Positions 17,198-27,500 of a stretch of 64,000 nt of DNA are shown piece by piece. Every line of letters begins with the position of its first letter. Within the stretch, counting starts at the first letter, position 1. This DNA is from an uncultured Ignavibacteriota bacterium (lineage in GTDB: Bacteria > Bacteroidota > Ignavibacteria > UBA10030 > UBA8401). The position numbers and the translations under genes were made by a program. The notes under the pieces are model-generated. The model saw only the letters and a program-made list of their open reading frames with translations, searched no databases and was not told where the DNA came from. The stretch is from the NCBI GenBank assembly GCA_903861125.1, contig CAIOTF010000017.1, forward strand, positions 186,001 through 250,000, in the 5' to 3' direction.

Positions 17198-19702
17198 ATG
17201 AAAAGTATAGAACCGGCATCGGAATCTGCCACGCTGCGTCGCACGAAGGCGGAAGAGATGCTGATAAAGAAAAAGTCGAATAGTCGTTCAAAAATATCGG
17301 AGCACGATACTCTAAAACTCATTCACGAACTGGAGGTTCATCAGATAGAACTGGAGCTGCAGAACGAAGAACTCACCTTGGCACACGCCGATGCAGTAAA
17401 TGTTGGAGAGAAATATTCACATCTGTATGATTTTGCTCCGATCGGATATTTCACTCTTTCCAAAGAAAGCACCATACTTGAACTGAATTTTATCGGTTCA
17501 CAAATGCTCGGATACAACCGTTCATATACAAAAAATAAACGGTTCGATGTCTTTGTATTAAAAAGCGATGAGTTGAACTTCCATTCCTTTTTAAATAATA
17601 TTATCACGAGTAAAATACAGCAGTCATGCGATGTTACACTAACAAGTAACAATGGGAAACTGATCAATGTTCATCTTACCGGTATTCTTGAAGAGAATAG
17701 TTCGCAATGCTTAATTACCGCAGTGGATTTTACCGAAAGGAAACAGGCAGAAGATGCTCTGGCGTCTGAAAGGAAAAGATTATCTATTATTCTTGAAGGG
17801 ACGAATGCCGGAACATGGGAATGGAATATCCGGACGGGAGAAACTGTTTTTAATGAACGGTGGGCGGAAATTCTGGGATATACGTTAGATGAATTATTAC
17901 CCGTGAGTATAGAAACGTGGACCAAATTAACTCATTCGGATGATCTAAAGATAGCCAATGAATTGCTGCAAAAGCATTTTAAAGGCGAAACGGACTTTTA
18001 TTATTGCGATACCAGAATGAAGCATAAAAACGGCGATTGGGTGTGGATCATGGATAAGGGAAGAGTGAACGGTTGGGATGATGACGGTAAACCGTTGTTG
18101 ATGTCAGGTACTCACCAGGAAATTACTGCTCACAAAAATGCGGAAATGAACCTGAGAGAAAGTAAAGAAAGATACCGTCATGCGGTCATGGATCTTAACG
18201 AAGCCCAGTCCATATCCCACATTGGAAGCTGGAAATGGCACTTAAAAGAGGGGGATGTTGTCTGGTCCGATGAAATGTACCGCATTTTTGGCATTGACAA
18301 ATACACGTATACCGGACGGCTTGGGGACGTAATCACAAAAGTAATTCACCCTGATGATCTTCACATTGTATTGCCCTCGAATGCTTCCGCCATCTCCACA
18401 AAAGAACCGTTCGAATACCGCATTATTATGCCGGACAAAACCATACGGCATATCTATGCAAAAGCAGGAGAAACTCAGTTCGATGAAGAAGGTAATCCGG
18501 TCTTATTTACGGGAATTGCGCAGGATATTACAGAACGAAAAAATTCGGAAGAAGCATTGCGGAATGCGCAAAGACTGGAAAGCATCGGAACGCTGGCCGG
18601 GGGCATTGCGCACGATTTTAACAATCTTATGAATGCCGTAATGGGGCAAACATCGCTTGCACTCGGCAAACTGCCGAAAGAAAGTCCGGCAGTGAACCAC
18701 TTGCAGAAAGCTGTCAAGGCCTCTGAGCGCGTTTCAAATCTGACAAAACAGCTTCTAGCATATTCGGGTCGTGGAAAATTTTTTATTGATGAGATCGATC
18801 TGAATACTTTGGTGAGAGAAAATGTCGGCATGTTTGAAATGTCGGTTACAAAAAATGCACGACTGCAATATGAACTCGGATCTCCGTCGCCTCGTATTAT
18901 GGGTGATATCAGCCAGCTTCAACAGGTGATCATGAATCTTATCATTAATGCCGGCGAGTCAATGGATTCAAAACCCGGGCTGATAACGATTGATACCGGT
19001 ATAAAAAACATACAGGAAGGAAATGATGAGTATACAAAATATACTACCGCACATCTGATGGCCGGCAGTTATGCAGTCTTGCGGGTGACCGATACCGGTT
19101 GCGGTATCAGCGACGAAACACTCTCACGTATATTTGATCCGTTTTTTACAACAAAGTTCACCGGCCGCGGTCTCGGACTTGCCGCAGTATTAGGAATCAT
19201 CAGGGGACACAAAGGCGGACTGCGCATTAAAAGCGTGCTAGGTAGAGGGACGCAGTTTGAAATTATCCTGCCGCTGGTAACAACTGTTGAATTCTCTAAA
19301 ACTGTTCCTCGTAGGCAATCTACGGTTGTTAAGGGGGGAGGGAAAACAATTCTTGTCATAGATGATGAAGCCAGCGTTATTGAATTGCTGGAAGATGTTT
19401 TAACGGATGGAGGATATAAAGTGCTCGGTGCGTTGGATCCGCAGAAAGGGTTAGAACTTTATCGCCGGGATGCGCAGAATATTTCGTTGGTGATTCTGGA
19501 TTTTTCCATGCCGATGATGAATGGCAAGGTGACGTTTGAGAAGTTGCTGGCGATCAATAGTCAGGTAAAAGTCATCCTCTGCTCCGGATATTCCGAAGAG
19601 GAAACAATGTCCGTATTTGGCGAACAACGTCCGGTAATGTATTTCCAAAAACCCTACAAGCCGGATTTTCTCATCGAAAAGGTATCAGAGTTGATAGCAT
19701 AG
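17198..19702 (+). CDS. PAS-containing hybrid histidine kinase with receiver domain
   Basis: ATG 17198 follows AAGGAG; 834 residues and no membrane segment, so it is cytoplasmic. Residues ~30-180 repeat the coiled coil and first PAS of the protein at 13007 (HELEVHQIELELQNEEL, FAPIGYFTLSKEST). Two PAS_3-type domains follow (~190-315 and ~330-450, with IAQDITERKNSEEAL at the end). The kinase core has the phospho-acceptor His472 in GGIAHDFNN, the N box NLIINAGES, the G1 box DTGCGI and the G2 box GRGLGLAAV. A receiver domain at ~715-834 has Asp768 in LDFSMP and Lys in QKPYK. It probably forms a signalling unit with the CheB-CheR fusion and the small PAS protein. Confidence 0.92.
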   Translation: MKSIEPASESATLRRTKAEEMLIKKKSNSRSKISEHDTLKLIHELEVHQIELELQNEELTLAHADAVNVGEKYSHLYDFAPIGYFTLSKESTILELNFIGSQMLGYNRSYTKNKRFDVFVLKSDELNFHSFLNNIITSKIQQSCDVTLTSNNGKLINVHLTGILEENSSQCLITAVDFTERKQAEDALASERKRLSIILEGTNAGTWEWNIRTGETVFNERWAEILGYTLDELLPVSIETWTKLTHSDDLKIANELLQKHFKGETDFYYCDTRMKHKNGDWVWIMDKGRVNGWDDDGKPLLMSGTHQEITAHKNAEMNLRESKERYRHAVMDLNEAQSISHIGSWKWHLKEGDVVWSDEMYRIFGIDKYTYTGRLGDVITKVIHPDDLHIVLPSNASAISTKEPFEYRIIMPDKTIRHIYAKAGETQFDEEGNPVLFTGIAQDITERKNSEEALRNAQRLESIGTLAGGIAHDFNNLMNAVMGQTSLALGKLPKESPAVNHLQKAVKASERVSNLTKQLLAYSGRGKFFIDEIDLNTLVRENVGMFEMSVTKNARLQYELGSPSPRIMGDISQLQQVIMNLIINAGESMDSKPGLITIDTGIKNIQEGNDEYTKYTTAHLMAGSYAVLRVTDTGCGISDETLSRIFDPFFTTKFTGRGLGLAAVLGIIRGHKGGLRIKSVLGRGTQFEIILPLVTTVEFSKTVPRRQSTVVKGGGKTILVIDDEASVIELLEDVLTDGGYKVLGALDPQKGLELYRRDAQNISLVILDFSMPMMNGKVTFEKLLAINSQVKVILCSGYSEEETMSVFGEQRPVMYFQKPYKPDFLIEKVSELIA

Positions 19703-19816
19703 GATAATTGAATACAGTTAATAATTGAAAAAGCACTATCACACTAATCGTTGAAATCAGAACGTCTCTTGAGGCATTACTAAACCATTCAATATTTAAC
19801 TGTTCGCTTCCAAACC

Positions 19817-21160
19817 ATGAAAACCGCTGCAAAAAAGATTGTATTCATTTCGGTCTGCTGCATAGCCCTGTCATGTTCAATAAAGAATACCGGAGATAAT
19901 CCGGTCGATCCAATTACTGTCCCGGCTTCCTCGAGTCAATTGGTAATTGCGGAAATGACCGAAACATCGGTTCTGCTTCAATGGAAAAACAATGGTTCTG
20001 TATCACCAACCGACACGTCGGCAGCGAATATTGTTGAACGCAGTAATGATGAAGTTCTGTATACGGCGGCTGCAACGGTGTCAGTTCGGGCCGCGTCGGT
20101 AGTTCTATCTGGCACATTCCTGACAACGGAAAAATACTATTTCCGGATTAAGACGATAACTAACAGTCACCTACCCGTGTATTCAAATGTTGTTTCACAA
20201 ATGCTTCCATTCCCGGAGCCGTCGGAATTGGGAATAAGTTCGTTCACGGCATCGCAGGCTGTTCTTCACTGGTCGGACAATTCATCATTCGAGACAGGAT
20301 TTGAGATCGAACGGTCAGAGAATGGCAGCGGATTTACGAAAATGAAAAGCGTCGTAGCAAATGAAACAAGTGCAACACTCACCGGTCAATACGATTCGGC
20401 TGTCACGTATTCATTCCGTATCCGTGCAGTATCGGTGCGGAATGTATCTGCGTATTCAAACGTACTACAGTATAACATGGCTGCTGCGTCAGATATGTTC
20501 TCTGTACGCGCAGGAACATTCACCATGGGGAGTGCGCCGGGAACAGAGGAGATCGATGAAGAACCGCAACATAGTGTGACACTGTCCGGTTTTTCCATAA
20601 GCAAAACGGAAATGCAGCAGGGAATGTGGGACACAGTTTCACAATGGGGCATTCGCAATGGCTATGTTGATTTACCGGCGGGTAAACAAAGTACTGCAGC
20701 AAGTTCCGTTGTACAATACTCGGCAACAAGTGTCAACTGGTATGATATTATAAAATGGTGCAATGCACGTTCCGAAAAAGAAGGTCTGACACCTGTGTAC
20801 TATACCAGTTCGCTCTTTGCGCCGGCAGCTGTTTACAAAACAGGCGAGATCGATATTCAAAATACGATGGTGAACTGGAGTGCAAACGGATACCGGCTTC
20901 CCACAGAAGCTGAATGGGAATATGCAGCGATCGGGGGAATGAAGTGCAATATCTGGCAGTGGTGCTCGGACTGGTACGGAGCATACACCAGTGCATCGCA
21001 AACAGATCCGCATGGTTCACCATCCGGTACAGTACGGATTGTTCGGGGATTCTCAACCGGTGATTACGGAATATTTCGTCCGGCCAATCGCGAATTTAAT
21101 GCTCCCGGTGTTCGCAACTTTCTCGGCATCATTGGTTTTAGGTGTGTAAGACGCTCGTAA
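19817..21160 (+). CDS. Lipoprotein with two FN3 domains and a shortened FGE-sulfatase domain
   Basis: A 447-residue protein with a lipoprotein-type signal ending ALSC (Cys20). Residues ~30-220 hold two fibronectin type III-like domains (SVLLQWKNNG; AVLHWSDNSSFETGFEIERS). Residues ~235-447 match the FGE-sulfatase (SUMF1-like) family: FTMGSAPGTEEIDEEPQHSV, NWYDIIKWCNARSEKEGLTP, YRLPTEAEWEYAA, IWQWCSDWYG and the end GFRCVRR. Between WEYAAIGG and NIWQWC about 40-50 residues usual for the family are missing, including the GNxW approach; the reading frame is intact. The protein may be a binding protein rather than an enzyme. It is exported and probably outer-membrane bound. Confidence 0.8.
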   Translation: MKTAAKKIVFISVCCIALSCSIKNTGDNPVDPITVPASSSQLVIAEMTETSVLLQWKNNGSVSPTDTSAANIVERSNDEVLYTAAATVSVRAASVVLSGTFLTTEKYYFRIKTITNSHLPVYSNVVSQMLPFPEPSELGISSFTASQAVLHWSDNSSFETGFEIERSENGSGFTKMKSVVANETSATLTGQYDSAVTYSFRIRAVSVRNVSAYSNVLQYNMAAASDMFSVRAGTFTMGSAPGTEEIDEEPQHSVTLSGFSISKTEMQQGMWDTVSQWGIRNGYVDLPAGKQSTAASSVVQYSATSVNWYDIIKWCNARSEKEGLTPVYYTSSLFAPAAVYKTGEIDIQNTMVNWSANGYRLPTEAEWEYAAIGGMKCNIWQWCSDWYGAYTSASQTDPHGSPSGTVRIVRGFSTGDYGIFRPANREFNAPGVRNFLGIIGFRCVRRS

Positions 21161-21187
21161 CAATGTTGTCTGCAGGCGGAGATTGTC

Positions 21188-21216
21188 TTGCAATCGCTTC
21201 TAGTGTGTAGTATATT
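21188..21216 (+). promoter_or_regulatory. Candidate sigma70-like promoter for proS
   Basis: TTGCAA at 21188-21193 and TATATT at 21211-21216 with a 17-base spacer, about 95 bases before proS and in the gap after a different gene. Read by eye only. Confidence 0.35.
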
Positions 21217-21315
21217 TATACAAGATACTATAAGAAACAAACTCGAATTCTATTCTTTCATTCCCGCTGTAAATCGTACGTGAATGATTTTCATCAATAA
21301 CTTTATCCTATACAA

Positions 21316-23013
21316 ATGCGTTTATCTAAAGGTTTTTTCCCCACGGTGAAAGAAGTCCCTTCTGATGCTGTGATTCCGAGCCACCAATTAATGATCCGCG
21401 CCGGTTTAATGCGTCAGCTGGCCGCCGGCGTCTTTTCGTTCTTACCAATCGGCTATGCAGTGATGAAAAAGGTCATGCAGATCATCCGCGAAGAAATGGA
21501 TGCGATCGGCGGACAGGAATTTCATCTGCCGGCACTCAATCCTGTTGAATTATGGGAAGAAACGGACCGTGTGAAGGCATTCGGCGATATTATGTTCCAT
21601 ATAAAGAACCGTGCCATGGTGCTTGCACCGACACACGAAGAGGTTATTACATCGATCGCAAAAAATCATGTGAAGTCGTACAAAGAAATGCCGCAGATAT
21701 GGTACCAGATACAGACAAAGTTCAGAAATGAACCAAGACCGAAATCCGGCGTGCTTCGCGGAAGACAATTTACGATGAAAGATTCGTACAGCATGGATTC
21801 TTCATGGCCGGGATTGGATAAAAGCTATGATCTGCATGCAGAAGCGTATAAAAAGATCTACACGCGATGCGGACTTACATTCCATATTGTTGGCGCCTCA
21901 AGCGGTGCAATGGGTGGGAGCGGTTCACAGGAATTCATGGTTGAATCGAATGCAGGTGAGGATAATCTTGCTGTCTGTTCGGAAACCGGATATGCTGCAA
22001 ATGTTGAAATTGCAGCATCCCTTGTTCCGAACGCCGAACGTTTCGCAGCTATCGAACCGATCAAAGAAGTGCATACGCCAAATTGTAAATCGATCGATGA
22101 GGTTGCCGCATTTTTAAAGATGCCGGCGAATCGTTGTGCCAAATCATTGATCTTTATGAATGATAAACAACCGGTTCTTGTCCTGATGCTTGGGAACGAC
22201 CAATTAAATGAATCGAAACTGCAATCAGTCTTCGGTCAGGATATTCGTCCCGCGCAAGCGGAAGAATTGCTTCAATTGACCGGTGCCGATGCTGGTTCGA
22301 TCGGTCCCGTTGGACTCGAAAATAAATTTACCATTGTTGCCGATAACCGTTTAATGAATGCGAACGGGCTTGTCAGCGGTGCAAATAAAAACGATTACCA
22401 TATAATAAATCTCGACTTACAGCGCGATGTTAAAGTCCAATCCTATCACGATTTCCGCATGGTTGAGGAAGGCGAGCCGACGGTGGATGGGAAAGGGAAA
22501 CTTCGTATTGTCAAAGGGATTGAAGTCGGACATATTTTCAAACTTGGAACGAAATACTCTGTTGCGATGAAGGCGAACTTCCTGGATGAACAAGGAAAGG
22601 AAAATCCGGTCATCATGGGTAGTTACGGCATAGGTGTTGAGCGGATCGTTGCCTGCCATATTGAACAGCATCATGATGAGTTCGGAATCAAATGGCAGAA
22701 ATCAATAGCTCCGTACGATGTTCATTTAATCTGCGTCAACATGAATTCTGATGCCGTAAAAAAGAAATCGGAAGAGATTTATGCTGAACTTCAGTCAAAG
22801 GGAATATCGGTACTGTTCGATGACCGCACCGATGCAAGCGCCGGATTCAAATTCAAGGATGCAGACCTGCTCGGCATGCCGCTGCACGTGATTGTCGGTG
22901 AAAAGAATCTGAAAAACAATCAGATCGAACTGAAGGAGAGAGAAACAAATAATCGGCGGACAGTTCCGGTTGAAGCGGCGATCAGTGAAATCATCAAGTT
23001 TGTAAGAGAATAA
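21316..23013 (+). CDS. proS: Prolyl-tRNA synthetase (bacterial type)
   Basis: A 565-residue class II aminoacyl-tRNA synthetase that charges tRNA-Pro. The N-terminus (LMIRAGLMRQLAAGVFSFLP) is typical of the bacterial ProS. Motif 2 is RNEPRPKSGVLRGRQF followed by TMKDSYSMD, and motif 3 is the GIGVERIVACHIEQHHDE stretch. Residues ~220-385 are the inserted YbaK-like editing domain that removes alanine mischarged to tRNA-Pro (CAKSLIFMNDKQPVLVLML). Residues ~465-565 are the anticodon-binding domain (VLFDDRTDASAGFKFKDADL). Length and domain order match the family, so it is intact. The aldehyde dehydrogenase gene follows within 40 bases and may be co-transcribed. Confidence 0.97.
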   Translation: MRLSKGFFPTVKEVPSDAVIPSHQLMIRAGLMRQLAAGVFSFLPIGYAVMKKVMQIIREEMDAIGGQEFHLPALNPVELWEETDRVKAFGDIMFHIKNRAMVLAPTHEEVITSIAKNHVKSYKEMPQIWYQIQTKFRNEPRPKSGVLRGRQFTMKDSYSMDSSWPGLDKSYDLHAEAYKKIYTRCGLTFHIVGASSGAMGGSGSQEFMVESNAGEDNLAVCSETGYAANVEIAASLVPNAERFAAIEPIKEVHTPNCKSIDEVAAFLKMPANRCAKSLIFMNDKQPVLVLMLGNDQLNESKLQSVFGQDIRPAQAEELLQLTGADAGSIGPVGLENKFTIVADNRLMNANGLVSGANKNDYHIINLDLQRDVKVQSYHDFRMVEEGEPTVDGKGKLRIVKGIEVGHIFKLGTKYSVAMKANFLDEQGKENPVIMGSYGIGVERIVACHIEQHHDEFGIKWQKSIAPYDVHLICVNMNSDAVKKKSEEIYAELQSKGISVLFDDRTDASAGFKFKDADLLGMPLHVIVGEKNLKNNQIELKERETNNRRTVPVEAAISEIIKFVRE

Positions 23014-23051
23014 CGTAATACGAAATTGAATGTTAATCGGTATTGAGTTCC

Positions 23052-24464
23052 ATGCGAGAACAGAAATTCATCATTGGCGGGGAGTGGAAAACGGGCGGCG
23101 TAACAACGGCCGTCAGGGATATCTACAAAAATTCTGAACTTGCACAAATTCACCAGGCAGATGCAGGTCATATTGAAGAGGCGGTTCTTTCTGCACAGCA
23201 GGCGTTCACACGAACATCTCGCTATTCCGCTTTTGAGCGTTCGGAAATTCTTCGTTCAATTGCTGTCCAATTAAAAGAACGCAAAGAAGAATTTGCCCGC
23301 TGTATCACTGCGGAAGCCGGCAAACCCATTACATTTTCCCGCGCCGAGGTTGATCGCGCTGTGCTGACGTTCGAAATCGCGTCGGAGGAAACAAAGAGGA
23401 TCTACGGTGAAACAATTCCGCTTGACATCTCAATTGCAACTCAAGGTAAGCAAGGCATCGTCAATCGTTTTCCCATCGGAATAGTTTTGTGCATCACACC
23501 ATTCAATTTTCCTCTCAATCTTGTCGCGCATAAAATTGCCCCCGCACTTGCCGCAGGAAATTCATTCATTCTGAAACCGCCGCCGCAAACGCCTCTGACG
23601 TCGCTGCTGTTGGGTGAAGTGCTGTTAAACTCAGGATTGGAAAGAACTGCCGTCAATATCCTTCCGATGTCAAACGAGCATGCCGGTCAACTCGTTGCTG
23701 ATGAAAGAATTGCAATGCTGAGCTTCACCGGTAGCGCAAAGGTCGGCTGGATGTTGAAATCCATTGCCGGAAAGAAAAAAGTTGCCCTCGAACTGGGCGG
23801 GAATGCGGCCGTGATCGTTGATGCCAGTGCAGATATTCCTTACGCGGTATCGCGGTGCGTGCTCGGAGCATTTGGTTACGCAGGTCAGGTGTGTATTAAA
23901 GTGCAGCGTATCATGGTCCACGATTCTGTCTTTGATCAGTTTCTGAAAACATTAACGGCAGAAACCGCAAAAGTAATATCGGGTGATCCGAATGATGAAA
24001 AAACATTGGTCGGTCCTATGATCTCCGATAACGAGGCAAAAAGAGTCGAAATCTGGGTGAATGAGTCGGTGCAGGAAGGTGCTGTAGTTGTTGTTGGCGG
24101 GCAGCGAAACGGTAAATTCTATTCTCCCACGGTATTAACGAATGTAAAGCCTTCCATGAAGGTGTGTTCGGAAGAAATCTTCGGACCGGTAGTCACTCTG
24201 GAGAAATATTCGAATATAGAGGAAGCAGTAAAAAAAGTGAATAATTCTAAATACGGTCTTCAGGCGGGAATTTTTTCAAACGATTTGTCTGCTGTTCGCT
24301 ATGCATATCAGCACCTGGCTGTTGGCGGACTTATTGTGAACGATTACCCGACATTTCGTGTCGATACGATGCCGTATGGGGGAGTGAAGGATTCGGGTTT
24401 TGGCAGGGAAGGGGTCCGCTACGCAATGGAAGAAATGATGGAAAGAAAATTGTTGGTGATATAA
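23052..24464 (+). CDS. NAD(P)-dependent aldehyde dehydrogenase
   Basis: The ATG at 23052 is preferred to a TTG at 23043; neither has a good ribosome site. The 470-residue protein covers the full aldehyde dehydrogenase fold: ITPFNFPLNLVAHKIAPAL (cofactor site), FTGSAKVGW, the general base in ALELGGNAAVIVD and the catalytic Cys in AGQVCIKVQR, then EEIFGPVVTLEKY and the PYGGVKDSGFGREGVRYA end. The sequence resembles the group containing lactaldehyde dehydrogenases and non-phosphorylating glyceraldehyde-3-phosphate dehydrogenases, but the substrate cannot be fixed. It oxidises an aldehyde to the acid in the cytoplasm. Confidence 0.9.
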   Translation: MREQKFIIGGEWKTGGVTTAVRDIYKNSELAQIHQADAGHIEEAVLSAQQAFTRTSRYSAFERSEILRSIAVQLKERKEEFARCITAEAGKPITFSRAEVDRAVLTFEIASEETKRIYGETIPLDISIATQGKQGIVNRFPIGIVLCITPFNFPLNLVAHKIAPALAAGNSFILKPPPQTPLTSLLLGEVLLNSGLERTAVNILPMSNEHAGQLVADERIAMLSFTGSAKVGWMLKSIAGKKKVALELGGNAAVIVDASADIPYAVSRCVLGAFGYAGQVCIKVQRIMVHDSVFDQFLKTLTAETAKVISGDPNDEKTLVGPMISDNEAKRVEIWVNESVQEGAVVVVGGQRNGKFYSPTVLTNVKPSMKVCSEEIFGPVVTLEKYSNIEEAVKKVNNSKYGLQAGIFSNDLSAVRYAYQHLAVGGLIVNDYPTFRVDTMPYGGVKDSGFGREGVRYAMEEMMERKLLVI

Positions 24465-24486
24465 TCTATTTCAAATAAATCGTTTG

Positions 24487-24515
24487 TTGAAAATATTTTT
24501 GCAGCATCCTGTAAT
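24487..24515 (+). promoter_or_regulatory. Candidate sigma70-like promoter close to the dnaE start
   Basis: TTGAAA at 24487-24492 and TGTAAT at 24510-24515, spacer 17 bases. The predicted transcription start is only a few bases before the dnaE ATG (24528), which itself lacks a Shine-Dalgarno sequence, so a very short leader is possible. Confidence 0.4.
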
Positions 24516-24527
24516 ATTTAAATTATA

Positions 24528-27500
24528 ATGTCTCAATTCATACACTTACATAATCATACCCACTATTCTCTCCTCGATGGTGCGGCGACAGTAGAAACGC
24601 TGATTAAAGCAGCGGCAGATAATAATATGCCGGCTGTAGCGTTAACAGACCACGGCGTGATGTTCGGCGCAATAGAATTTTTCAAAAAAGCGAAGAAAAA
24701 AAATATCAAGCCTATCATCGGCTGCGAAGTGTATATTCTTACAAAGGGGAGCCGGTTTACAAAATCGAAAGAACGGGATGAAGGTAATGATCTTCTTGTT
24801 TCGGACGGCAAAACAAAAAAGAAACGTGATTATCATCATCTGATCCTTTTGTGTAAAGATTTTGTCGGATACAAAAACCTTATCAAACTCGTTACACTTG
24901 GTCACACGGAAGGGTATTATTATAAACCGCGTATAGACTTTGACCTTCTTTCAAAGCATCACGAAGGATTAGTCTGTCTCTCTGCGTGTGCCGGCGGTGT
25001 TGTGGCGAATCCTCTTATTAATGGCGATTACAACGAAGCAAAAGAGATCGCAGCAATGTATAAGGGGCTCTTCGGCGACGATTTTTATCTTGAACTGCAG
25101 GATCATGGTTTACCGGCAGAAAAGATTGTTCTGCGCGACATGCCGAAAATTGCCAAAGAGTTGGGGATCAAACTTGTAGCAACGAACGACAGTCATTACG
25201 TCAAACGTGAGCATGCCATCGCCCATAATATCATGCTTCTTATTCCGGAAGCCAGTGCATCCGATGCACCAGATATCACGAATTTGCGGTACGGCACGGA
25301 TCAGATCTATTTCAAAAGTTCCGATGAGATGTGTGAACTTTTCAAGGATTATCCGGAAGCAATTGCATCAACGTTTGAGATAGCAGACAAATGCAACCTC
25401 GATCTGGAGTTAGGCAAAAACAAAATGCCGAAATTTCCGATTCCGCCCGATGCAGGTGTTACAACGCTCGAAGGATATCTCGAGAAGATCTCGTGGGAAG
25501 GATTGCGCAAGAGATATAAAGAGATCACTCCTGTCATTGAAGAACGGATGAATCATGAACTTGCCGTTATCAAGAACATGGGATACGCAGGTTATTTTTT
25601 GATCGTTGCCGACTTTATCAAAGCTGCACGCGAACGCGGCGTCATGGTCGGACCGGGACGCGGCAGCGCGGCCGGCAGTATCGTTGCATTTGCAACCCGC
25701 ATCACAAATGTTGATCCGTTAAAGTACGATCTTCTTTTTGAACGTTTCTTAAATCCCGATCGTATCTCCATGCCCGATATCGACGTCGATTTTTCCGATT
25801 GGAAACGCGATATCGTAATCAAGTATGTGCGCGAAAAATACGGCGAATCGAACGTTGCGCAGATCATTACCTTTGGTACACTCTCATCAAAAGCGGTTCT
25901 CAAAGACGTGGCGAGGGTTCTCGGCATTCCGTTACAGACTGTTGAGGCCATCACCAAGCAGATTCCTACTGTCCTTGGTAAAGTAATGCCGGTTCAGGAA
26001 GCGCTCGATACTGTCCCCGATCTTAAGCCGTTCAGAGAAAATGCCGATCCGAAGATCCAGCAGATGTTTGAGGTAGCAAAAGTTCTCGAGGGCATGAACC
26101 GGAATGCGGGAATGCATGCTGCCGGTGTCGTTATTTCTCCGGAGCCGCTGAGCGATATTGTTCCCATGTACAAAACACCTTCAACGGAATTGATGACTCA
26201 ATTCACCATGAAGGATCTTGAAGAAGCCGGTCTTCTTAAAATGGACTTTCTTGGTTTGCGTACGCTGACGGTGATCGAAAATGCGCTTGAACAAATCAGA
26301 AAGACGCATGGCCGGGAGATCGATATTGATTTGCTGCCGGAAGACGATCAGAAAACATTCGATCTCTTTAGCAAAGGCCAGACCGTTGCGGTATTCCAGT
26401 TTGAAAGTTCCGGTATGCAGGATTGGCTTCGCAAACTGAAGCCTAATTCCATCAGCGACCTTACGGCTATGAACGCGCTGTATCGTCCCGGTCCGATGGA
26501 AAATATCGGTGATTTCATCAAACGCAAGCACGGACAGGCAAAGATCGAATATCTGCACCCGAAACTTGAAGAGACGTTGAAAGAAACGTACGGTGTCATT
26601 GTGTATCAGGAACAGGTGATGCGCATTGCTTCCGATGTCGGCGGCTTTACTCTTGCAAAAGCGGATCTGATGCGCCGTGCGATGGGTAAAAAAGATAAGA
26701 AGATCATGGAGGGACTGAAAGCGGAATTCATTGATGGTGCGCAGAAGGCGAATAAACTTTCCGCAAAACTTGCCGGTGAAATATTCGATTTGATCGAAAA
26801 ATTTGCAAGCTACGGTTTCAATAAATCCCATTCCGTTGCCTATTCCGTGGTTGCGTATCAGACAGCATATCTCAAAGCGCATTATCCGGCTGAATATATG
26901 GCCGCGACACTCACGTCGGAAATAAGCAACACGGATAAAATTGTTTTGTTCATCGACGATTGCCGCAAACTCGGGATAGAAGTCCTCCCGCCCGATGTGA
27001 ACGAAAGTGAACGGGATTTTACGGTAACCAAAGGGGGCATCCGCTTCGGTCTTGCGGCGATAAAGAATGTCGGATCGAATGCCGTTGATGCAATCGTGAA
27101 AGCGAGAACTGAAAAAGGGAAATTTAATACGATCTATGATTTCTGTATGAAGGTCGATCTTCATATCTGCACTAAGAAAACGATCGAAGGGCTCGTCCTC
27201 TCCGGCGCTTTCGACGGCATCAACAAAAATCGGGCGCAGCTGTTTAAATCAGTGGAGCAGATGGTCCAATCCGCCGCAGGCGCACAGGTTCAGCAGGAAC
27301 GCGGTCAGGATAGTTTGTTCGGCGGCGACGCTCATGCGGCTGTGAAAGTCAATATGGAACCGCAGCTTCCCAACATTCCTATGTGGAAGGATCAGGAGAA
27401 ACTTGCCAAAGAAAAAGAGGTTCTCGGATTTTATGTTTCCGGCCACCCGCTGCTGAAATACGAGAAGGAGATCAATGCCTTTGCAACAGTTCATCTCGGC

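Noticed and set aside
26181-27164. Long open frame (327 codons) antisense to dnaE
   Set aside because: It lies wholly inside the conserved dnaE coding sequence and its translation is Cys/His/Phe-rich with no known motif; it is a shadow of dnaE codon use.
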